Source: Amoebidium appalachense (Eukaryota; Ichthyosporea). From it: a stretch of DNA of 64,000 nt. Position numbers and translations under genes: made by a program. The stretch lies in assembly GCA_963693365.1 (NCBI GenBank), contig CAVNZM010000003.1, forward strand, positions 2,914,001-2,978,000, read 5' to 3'. Below the pieces are notes generated by a model. That model saw nothing but the letters and a program-made list of their open reading frames with translations, searched no databases and was not told the origin of the DNA. Below are positions 57,247 through 64,000 of this stretch, piece by piece; position 1 is the first letter of the stretch, and each line of letters begins with the position of its first letter.

Positions 57247-58011
57247 CTACGTGTAGGGGCCCAGCACGTCCATGCAGTAGAGTATGAGGTACCAGAGGGC
57301 AAGCAGGCAGCAGGCGAGCAGTGTGTATCCCAACGTGGTCAGAAACCCGTTCTCCAAAAACCCAAACTCCCACAAGTTCCAGTGGAGCTCGTCAAACACA
57401 ATGCCTGCCAGTGCAAGGCCTGCATGCACGCACACGCACAGCACAATGTTCCTGGTGAGCACGGGCACGGACAGGGAGAGCATGTACCGTGCACAGACGA
57501 GGGTGGCACACGCCAGCACGCCCCTCAACACAAGAAACACGTAGCCAAACACCGACGGTTCAAACACGCACGTCATGCCATAGAGGGCACTTAGGGGGAG
57601 GAGGGAGGCACACACCATGTACGCCACGGCCCGTGGGAAGAACAACGTGGTCGTCACACGCATGGATCGGGCCCAGCACGCTGCTGCCAGCATGTAGGCG
57701 AGGGGGGAGGCCACATACAGCCACGAGCCCAGCCAGTAGGGTGCCCACATCACACAGTGCCCGGCCACGTCAGGGTGGGTGTCCACGTCGAGCCAGGCAT
57801 ACGCCACCCATTGTGCCTGGCACATGACCACACCTGTGAGGGGTAGGATGATGAGCCAAAACATGCATGTACGTTTGGCAAGTTCCGGAATGAGTACGGC
57901 TGTGCCGTAGGACGCCACCACGAGTGCAACACACATGATGGCACAGCAGGTGGTAAAATATATACGTGCAAGGTCGACAATCATTCTCACAACTGAGTTG
58001 CCTACTACCAT
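57247..58011 (-). CDS. Seven-helix membrane protein, unknown
   Basis: 254 residues from ATG 58011. Seven hydrophobic segments can be counted: about 14-40, 48-68, 92-112, 125-146, 152-172, 184-204 and 222-247. The connecting loops are short and polar, and there is no signal peptide apart from the first helix. Many Cys and Trp residues lie in the helices. It has no DRY or NPxxY motif, so it is not an obvious rhodopsin-type receptor. It is convergent with the structural gene (3-bp gap). A multi-pass membrane protein is unusual in Polinton-type viruses; possible roles include envelope, channel or host-membrane remodelling. Confidence 0.6.
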   Translation of the reverse strand: MVVGNSVVRMIVDLARIYFTTCCAIMCVALVVASYGTAVLIPELAKRTCMFWLIILPLTGVVMCQAQWVAYAWLDVDTHPDVAGHCVMWAPYWLGSWLYVASPLAYMLAAACWARSMRVTTTLFFPRAVAYMVCASLLPLSALYGMTCVFEPSVFGYVFLVLRGVLACATLVCARYMLSLSVPVLTRNIVLCVCVHAGLALAGIVFDELHWNLWEFGFLENGFLTTLGYTLLACCLLALWYLILYCMDVLGPYT

Positions 58012-58062
58012 CTCCGTACGAAAAAATGTGCAACCATAATAAAAGGGAAAAACAAGACCAAG

Positions 58063-58638
58063 ATGTCTAACGTAACCAGGCTCAATCTGCTCACGCGTGC
58101 AGGCGGGTACGTGGGTGTGCTAGCCCACCCATCTACTGAAGCCTACGACCTCGTGTTCCCAAAACACCCACCCAAGGAAGGGGAGATGTTGGTTTGCACA
58201 GAAAAGGGGCTAGAGTGGAGACCCTTTACAGAGTGGTTGAAAGAGAATGCAAGCACCATCAGGGACGTGCTACTGCACGAGCACCCCACCCCCTCCCCCC
58301 GGCCAGACACCCCTTTCCCCCACGACCTCCTCTCCCCTACACCCCCCTTTGAGCCCCTCTTTGCCTTCCCCTCCCCACCCCAGTCACCCCCTCCCCCACC
58401 ACAAGAGCTACAATCCGCCGTGCTCACCCTACTCGACGATGATGAGGGTATGGCCTCAAGCACAGGCAGCACGGACACGGAAAAGGACGTCACCCCATTG
58501 CACCCACACCCCCTCATCCCCGACCACCCCATCAAGCTCCAGGCACCCCCTGCCCCCAAGGCCAAAAAAACGACCAGAAAGACCACCAACACCCGCAGGC
58601 CAAGAAGGGTGCCCGAGGAGAAAGTGTCAACCGACTAG
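58063..58638 (+). CDS. Third protein with fibre-type N-terminal domain
   Basis: 191 residues from ATG 58063. An A-rich TATA-like stretch (CATAATAAAAGGG, about 58034-58046) lies upstream. The first about 60 residues (GGYVGVLAHPSTEAYDLVFP, then GLEWRPF) follow the pattern of the fibre N-termini (YYVGLLPD...YELTLP, then a short Gly/Leu strand). After that the protein is not a fibre: a Pro-rich segment (about 75-115) is followed by an acidic patch and a basic C-terminus (KKTTRKTTNTRRPRR). It may dock on the same capsid site but present a flexible basic tail. The relation is by pattern, not alignment score. Confidence 0.5.
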   Translation: MSNVTRLNLLTRAGGYVGVLAHPSTEAYDLVFPKHPPKEGEMLVCTEKGLEWRPFTEWLKENASTIRDVLLHEHPTPSPRPDTPFPHDLLSPTPPFEPLFAFPSPPQSPPPPPQELQSAVLTLLDDDEGMASSTGSTDTEKDVTPLHPHPLIPDHPIKLQAPPAPKAKKTTRKTTNTRRPRRVPEEKVSTD

Positions 58639-58659
58639 TAGCGAGCGCAGGAAACCACC

Positions 58660-59979
58660 ATGGTGGCCAGAGACAAGGGCATTGAGCAGGTGATTGAGGA
58701 GACCTACGCCACCTTCAAGCTCCCCCCCACCGTGCAGGCACTGTGGCGGCGTGCAAAAGCAAAAGACAAGAGGGTAGGGCAACCGGCCGTGCGTGCCTAC
58801 CTGTCCAGAAGAAACACCGGGCAGCAGGAATCCCTCAAGGAGGTGCTCGCCGCCCATCGTATCGAGAGGAAGGACTACCTCCCCACCACAGCACGGCCGA
58901 ACAGCGTGGCGGCGGATCTGTTTTTCATGCCACGTTACTCAAAGGCAAACAGGGGGTACAAGGGGGGATTGAGCATGATTGACATGAACACGAGGCAGGC
59001 AACGGTCGTGCCCATAAAGACAAAGAGCTCAGGGAGCGGGAAGAACGAGCACCTCACCATCAGCAACGGGCCGGAGATGCAGAGGGCTGTGCACAAAGCC
59101 TTAAAGACCATCAGGGAGATGAAGGACGAAAGCAACAAAGGGGAGGAAAACCTACAACCTACAGAGGTCAAGCAGATCTTTACGGACAAGGGCACGGAGT
59201 TCCTCAGCAATACAATGAAAAAGTACTACGATCAACACGACATCACCATCCTCCCTCAAAAGCCAGGCCGAAAACCACGCAACGTGGCCATGGTAGAACG
59301 GTTCCATCGCACCCTAAAGCAAGGATTGAGCAAGTACATGGAGGCCAACGACACGGGCAAGTGGACGGGGGAAGGGTTGGAAAACGTGTTGGAGGATTAC
59401 AACGACACGTACCATGGTTCGATCGGTAGAGAGCCCAACAAGATGACCCAGAGGGCCGAACGGTGGAACAGCATCAACACGTGGCTGGAGAACAGGAAGC
59501 AAAAAGGTAAGCTACGTGCCAAGATGGGGCACACGGAGGGCGTGCACGTGCGTGCACTCAAAAAGCCAAAGGGACCGTTTGAAAAGGAGGGAAGAAACTG
59601 GTCCAAGGACGTCTACACGCTCGCCTACAAGGATGCAAGTGGGTGGGCGCTACGCAACGCGGCTACAGGGGAGATGAGGAAACACACGCCAGGCCTACGC
59701 TACGCTTGGCCAGACACCATGCTAAAGAAGGTACCACCTACCAGCGTGTCTGTACCGCCCAGCAGCGGGATGCGTGCAGCTCGCAAGGAGACAGCCAAGG
59801 AGAGGGCTCGCGAGGAGCTGGCGTTTGAAGGGCGCGAGCTGGTGCGCCAGAAGGGCACGCGTGCACAAGCCCAAAAGGAAAAGGAAAAACGAAAGGCACA
59901 GGAACTGAGAAAACTGGAGTTTGCCCACCAACAGGAGCAAACGGGTCTGCGTCGCAGTGAAAAGCGTGCACGCCGCTAG
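58660..59979 (+). CDS. Retrovirus-type (rve) integrase of Polinton class
   Basis: 439 residues from ATG 58660. The DDE triad is visible: D86 (VAADLFF), D176 (FTDKGTEF) and E213 (AMVERFHRTL), with 36 residues between the last two, close to the DD35E spacing. An N-terminal helical region precedes the core. The C-terminal region carries a beta-rich segment (about 280-330) where Polinton integrases often have a chromodomain-like module; its identity is uncertain. The end is a long Lys/Arg/Glu helix. The protein would insert the viral DNA in the host genome. It sits near the right end of the element, opposite the polymerase, as in Polintons. The frame and active site are intact. Confidence 0.85.
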   Translation: MVARDKGIEQVIEETYATFKLPPTVQALWRRAKAKDKRVGQPAVRAYLSRRNTGQQESLKEVLAAHRIERKDYLPTTARPNSVAADLFFMPRYSKANRGYKGGLSMIDMNTRQATVVPIKTKSSGSGKNEHLTISNGPEMQRAVHKALKTIREMKDESNKGEENLQPTEVKQIFTDKGTEFLSNTMKKYYDQHDITILPQKPGRKPRNVAMVERFHRTLKQGLSKYMEANDTGKWTGEGLENVLEDYNDTYHGSIGREPNKMTQRAERWNSINTWLENRKQKGKLRAKMGHTEGVHVRALKKPKGPFEKEGRNWSKDVYTLAYKDASGWALRNAATGEMRKHTPGLRYAWPDTMLKKVPPTSVSVPPSSGMRAARKETAKERAREELAFEGRELVRQKGTRAQAQKEKEKRKAQELRKLEFAHQQEQTGLRRSEKRARR

Positions 59980-60027
59980 GTGTGACCTGCCCATTCTGGA
60001 AAAACCATCCGTCTTGAAAAAAAAACA

Positions 60028-60300
60028 GAGACGCCCCACCAACCAGCCACCGCGAAAACTGGCCATTTTGGGATGATTGCGCAAACAGGGGACGCCCCAC
60101 CAACCAGCGACCGCCAAAACTAGCCCAATTTGGTCGCCTTCCAAATCAGGCTAATCCTCCATGTGCGGACCCCAGGCCCAGGTCCGGATCAGGCCCGTGC
60201 GGGTCGGTTCGGGCCGGCCTGGTCAGATTTGGGTCGCGTCGACCCGTTAACGACCCGGCCCGACCCGACCCGGGCTAATCTGGACCGGCCCGTGGCCCGC
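60028..60300. repeat. Short tandem duplication and GGCCCGACCC repeats
   Basis: GACGCCCCACCAACCAGC, then ACCGC and AAAACT, occurs twice (about 60030 and 60090). It is followed by GC-rich DNA built on GGCCCG and GACCCG hexamers (60160-60300). This spacer separates the integrase and methyltransferase genes. No coding sequence is seen. Confidence 0.7.
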
Positions 60301-60338
60301 GAAATTTTCACAGCACACAGGTGCGGGACTGTGTGATC

Positions 60339-60884
60339 ATGGGGCTGGGCAGCTGCTGCGGGGTGTACAAGGTCACACAGGACAAGAGGAAGGCCGGAGT
60401 GGACACTGACAAGGTGCAGACACCAGCATGGGTGCTGGATGCACTCGAAAAGGAGTTTGGCGCACTCAATGACCCCTGCCCCATCACCTGGCGGGAGGGG
60501 GAGGACCCTTGCGCACTCACAGACGACGACGTGTGGTCCACCGAGAAAATAAACTATGTCAACCCTCCCTTCTCTGAGATTCCCCCATTTTTACGCATGG
60601 CCATACGAATGTACATATCCAAGGGTAGAAAGAGCGTGCTGCTCGTGCCTGCACGCACGGAGGCACGCTGGTTCCATGACCTGGCCTTCAGGTACGCCGC
60701 AGAGATACGCATCCTGAGGGGTAGGATCAAGTTTGAGGGGTTCAAGAGGCCATCGCCAGAGGGCGTGTGCCTGCTTTTGTTCACAGAGCCTCAGCCTGTC
60801 GGTGGCCCGCGTGTAGTGTCGTGGATGCCTGAGGCATACCCGCGCAGCTCAAAGGCAGGGGCCGTGTTGGGGCTGGATTTCTAG
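60339..60884 (+). CDS. Adenine-N6 DNA methyltransferase, phage type
   Basis: 181 residues from ATG 60339; the frame also has an upstream GTG at 60321. The catalytic motif NPPF lies at residues 75-78 (NYVNPPFSE). It is preceded by TPAWVLDALEKEFGALNDPC, the layout of the phage DNA N-6-adenine-methyltransferase family, and followed by LLVPARTEARWFHDL and a GRIKFEGF segment that are also typical. It would methylate adenine in DNA, perhaps for self-marking or replication control. Such genes are usual in phages and some large eukaryotic viruses, and unusual in Polintons. The frame is intact. Confidence 0.75.
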   Translation: MGLGSCCGVYKVTQDKRKAGVDTDKVQTPAWVLDALEKEFGALNDPCPITWREGEDPCALTDDDVWSTEKINYVNPPFSEIPPFLRMAIRMYISKGRKSVLLVPARTEARWFHDLAFRYAAEIRILRGRIKFEGFKRPSPEGVCLLLFTEPQPVGGPRVVSWMPEAYPRSSKAGAVLGLDF

Positions 60885-60959
60885 CTTAATTACTAAGATC
60901 TACTAGTAGGGTCTAGATCATAAAAATGTGTGTTAGAGTGTATGTAGTGCGTGCACACC

Positions 60960-61223
60960 ATGGCCAACACCTACCAAATCGTGCTGAACGACCAGTTTCA
61001 GCCCCTCACTGCGCGTACGTCAAACGCCACGCACACAGACTTTAGCTACTATGGCCAGCAGGCGATGGCACAGGCCGTTGCGGACAAGATATGCCCGCAC
61101 GGTACCCGCCACCCCTTCTTCCTCAAACCAAGCACCATGGCAGGGTCTGCAGCAGGCCGATTTGCTCGCCCCAGACCCACCTTTGCGGCACTCAGGCGTG
61201 CACATGGCAGGCCCATGCACTGA
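60960..61223 (+). CDS. Small protein, unknown
   Basis: 87 residues from ATG 60960. The N-terminal half is polar (MANTYQIVLNDQFQPLTA), the C-terminal half basic with Arg and Pro. Cys and His are sparse, so no zinc site. It is the last viral-looking ORF before the next LTR. The coding status is supported by GC-rich viral codon style only. Confidence 0.4.
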   Translation: MANTYQIVLNDQFQPLTARTSNATHTDFSYYGQQAMAQAVADKICPHGTRHPFFLKPSTMAGSAAGRFARPRPTFAALRRAHGRPMH

Positions 61224-61362
61224 CCGTTAGTGTACGTAGTAGGCCATGGCCAAGCGGGCAATTGGCAACCAAAAATAAAAATATTGTGCATGCATAAGTA
61301 AACGTGCAAGTCACGTCACCATGGGGGTGTCATCGCAAGGCAGGAGCGGCAACACGCGTGTC

Positions 61363-61842
61363 TGTAAACAACTGTACACCTGAACTGTACATGTTTACTA
61401 AAGAATGTGATCTACTACCACACGATTCGTGCTTTGTCATGAATATCACATAAATATTATGTCCGCACCAATAGGACTCACTCTGACCTAAGAATTGAAC
61501 CATATATGGTTCTTCAGCTGCATACCACATAAACGAAGTGAACCAATAAGAGGTTTGCATAAATAGGACAAAGGTCTGACTGGCTCGGACCGCACCAGAA
61601 TCACGAATGGCATGTTGCCACCCGCGCTGGCCGCGGATGAACCAATCCTGGGCCTTGATCCGAAACCTGGGGGCTATATAAGAAAGCCGTCCCAGTACGG
61701 GGATCACATCAGTGAAGTCTGAGACAGACTGAGTCGGCCCATAGTAAAAGCAACCTGGCCGCGTGTGCCTTTCTACCCATTCTCTGTCTTTATTTTGATT
61801 CAGTTGTACTCTGCCTTATCCTAACTAGTCCAACTGTTTACA
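61363..61842 (+). mobile_element. 5' LTR and primer site of another retrotransposon
   Basis: The LTR begins TGTAAACA and ends TGTTTACA (perfect inverted ends) and is 480 bp long. It carries a TATA box (TATATAAG, 61675-61682). Immediately after comes TTGGCGACCGCGCAG, which has the TGG start of a tRNA 3'-end primer site. No second LTR, gag or pol is found in the remaining 2.1 kb, so the element is either truncated or very altered. It inserted right beside the viral block. Confidence 0.65.
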
Positions 61843-61854
61843 TTGGCGACCGCG

Positions 61855-62340
61855 CAGTTCAAGAATCTCGCATCCTTCGAATCTCACATCTTTCAATCAG
61901 TTCAAGAATCTCACATCTTTCAATCAGCTCAAGAATCTCCCATGGCCGATCACAATCCTTTTTACCCCGATGATAGGCACATCTTTCCTTGTCCGGCTTA
62001 GAATATATACACCTACAAGTTTGAAGTGGCCAGCCCACCTACACGGAAAGAATTGAAAGCATGTAAAACTTCTTTTGCTACGACACATCAAAAATGTGAA
62101 GAAAAACGAATACACAACGAAACAACGAATACACGAACAAACGAATAAAGAATTGCTAACGAAGCAATGAACCAACGAAAAACGAACCATCACGAATACG
62201 CAATGAAATAAAGAATTAACGACAAACGATTGCATAGAGGAAATACGAAATGAATGCAACACGAAAACAAAACGAAGTAACGAAGTTATCAAACGACAAA
62301 AAACGAAAAACGAAAGCAAAATGAACTGGAAATACGAAAA
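61855..62340 (+). repeat. Leader repeats and ACGAA-rich DNA
   Basis: After the primer site, TCAAGAATCTCACATCTTTC is repeated three times (61859-61935). From about 62095 to 62340 the DNA is rich in ACGAA and AACGAA units with no frame. Its origin is unknown. Confidence 0.6.
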
Positions 62341-64000
62341 TGAAAGGACGAATGCACAACACTGCTTGGGTTGCAATGCACACAGCCCCCTCTATGTTAG
62401 GAAGAAAATAAAACCGTTGCCCTTGCGTGCATTGCCCTATTGCACACTGCCATCGTGTCCATGCCACCGCATGCACACACTCGCAAGCCAGATGCACGGC
62501 CACTTTCAGCACAAATGCACTTAACGAAGAAGATAGTCGCTGTTGCTATAGCATGTAGGACCTAAGATCTTATGAAAGTAGTGTTGCATGCATGCTTCGA
62601 ATCCCTTGCTGTTCTCGAATACAGCATGCCCCATAGTGTTAAATTCTATAAGTATTTAGGATGTAAGCAGAGACACAGTGGTGCAGTGTGAAAACACCAC
62701 AGACACACACAACAACAAAACACGGAACGATCGGAGCAGTGTACACAACAGACATCAATGTTTAGACACGACTGAACTCAATTTATTTTGATCGCTAATA
62801 AATACCTGAAATTCCCTTAAGTTAAATCCATACATGATTTCCGACCAGTCGGAAATCAGATCTATGTCTAAAATAACCAATCATAATTAACTGATTATTT
62901 CCCGGATAGATCCGGAGACGCGGGAACACACACCATAGGTCACAGCTATAAGAAAGAAAAGAGGTGAAGAGTAACGAGGAAAGAGGTGGTGTTTCTAACC
63001 TATCATCGGCTACAAAGACTCAGACATTTTCTGACTAAGTCCACTGATTGGATATAGTACGGCAACACACAAAACAAAAGTGGTTGACTAAGCTATGAAT
63101 CATACCTGACAAGCTAAAGTGTAACCTAAGTGTTTTTCTACCAATCAAAACATAACGAGTAATATAAATCTACTCAACGTATATTAGTGAGAGAGAAATA
63201 TAATTAAATGAAAGGAAACAAGAGAAGAAAGAAAGAGAAAAGAAAAGACGAAGAAAGAGGAAAAAGAAAAGAAAGCAGGACAGAAAACACGAACAGCAAA
63301 ACACAGTTATAACCGAAGATATTCATGTACACATAACATGTACACGTGTCTCCCTCACTGGGTAGACTCGTGTACCTATAATCAGTTGCTGTAATCGATA
63401 TCTAAACACACGAATATAGCCGACACAACACGATTACAAGTACTCAAATACACTGGAGATCGATGTCATAATTTACGTACAAGGAGCACATCTTTTTCAT
63501 TAAGTAAATGAATGAAAACATAACACGAACTGAGAAGATCTTACAATATGTAAATACTACGTATTATAACACATAGTTTAGCGCACAGGATGCACAACAT
63601 GCGCATGAATGTATGCTGGCATGCCTAAACACATTACGAACATATGCCTGACTCATGTATGGCGGCCCTTCCTGGTGCCACGCCCTAACGAATTTGCACT
63701 CTTGGTGCACAAAAGGCATGTAAGAAAGTCGATGCAGAACTTTTGTTCATGCATGTGAAAAACAAAGAAGGTGTTGGGTACGAATTTTAAGGTGAATGCC
63801 CGTCTGTGGCAATACGGTGTAACATACCAATTACACTGTCAAGCCTTGCACTAGCTGCCGGCACACCCCCACCAGAACAAAAGAATGTGGTATGGGCACC
63901 GCTCCCTCACAACCCCATCATACAGTGTCAGTATTTTGGCTGGCAGCCTTTCAGTTTCGAATTACGAATACCCTCCTTCACTACTGAAGAAAGTGACGAG
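62341..64000. other. Right flank, nothing identified
   Basis: AT-rich DNA with short purine-rich stretches (63180-63290) and no frame of useful length. I see no gene, RNA or clear repeat here. The 3' half of the LTR element above is not found. Confidence 0.5.

Overview
The window is eukaryotic genomic DNA. It has spliced genes, nested retrotransposons, a satellite, very long GT, CT and poly-G/C tracts, and one 500-base assembly gap. It looks like an invertebrate animal genome, but nothing in the sequence fixes the species. Much of it is selfish DNA. The main content is a large endogenous DNA virus of the Polinton/Maverick-adintovirus type, recognisable by its protein-primed family B DNA polymerase, FtsK/HerA-type packaging ATPase, double-jelly-roll-type major capsid candidate and retrovirus-type integrase.

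Left third (1-18.1 kb). Positions 1-2.8 kb are one arm of a diverged inverted duplication whose partner lies at 51.6-55.0 kb; both arms carry exons of the same unnamed gene family. Positions 3.47-7.51 kb hold an XPG/FEN1-like nuclease gene with a C-terminal SWIM zinc motif and a small convergent gene, bounded by short inverted repeats, so probably a DNA-transposon-like unit. A Gag-like ORF follows (7.6-8.6 kb), then the gap, a minisatellite, and a ~185-bp satellite (10-13.1 kb) interrupted by a LINE tail and a solo LTR. Positions 13-16.4 kb are simple and tandem repeats. Positions 16.4-18.15 kb are AT-rich with many GCCAAT motifs.

Viral part 1 (18.15-38.55 kb). It opens with a 71-bp hairpin and six CCAAT-type repeats. 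The polymerase gene comes next, interrupted by a 1.1-kb copia-type mini-LTR element. Then come a probable VLTF3-like late transcription factor and a leftward structural block: small virion proteins, a long proline-rich protein, the capsid protein, the ATPase and a zinc protein. After that are small genes, a penton candidate and two rightward fibre genes with a tiny fibre remnant between them. Several structural frames break exactly at homopolymers.

Middle (38.55-55.97 kb). This non-viral DNA separates the two viral blocks. It holds a Gag plus tyrosine-recombinase element apparently lacking reverse transcriptase, a leftward multi-exon gene with a triplicated 102-nt exon, tandem duplications, and a rightward multi-exon gene inside the second inverted arm. 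In both genes several splice donors run straight into long C tracts.

Viral part 2 (55.98-61.3 kb). It carries an unidentified structural-type protein, a seven-helix membrane protein, a third protein with the fibre-type N-terminus, the integrase, a phage-type adenine-N6 DNA methyltransferase and a small unknown ORF. Polymerase and integrase thus lie near opposite ends, as in Polintons. The parts make sense as one virus: polymerase and integrase for replication and insertion, the VLTF3-like factor for late transcription, ATPase and capsid genes for the particle, fibres for attachment. I found no maturation protease and no matching Polinton terminal repeats. Just past this block (61.36 kb) lies a 5' LTR of another retroelement; the last 2 kb show nothing I can identify.
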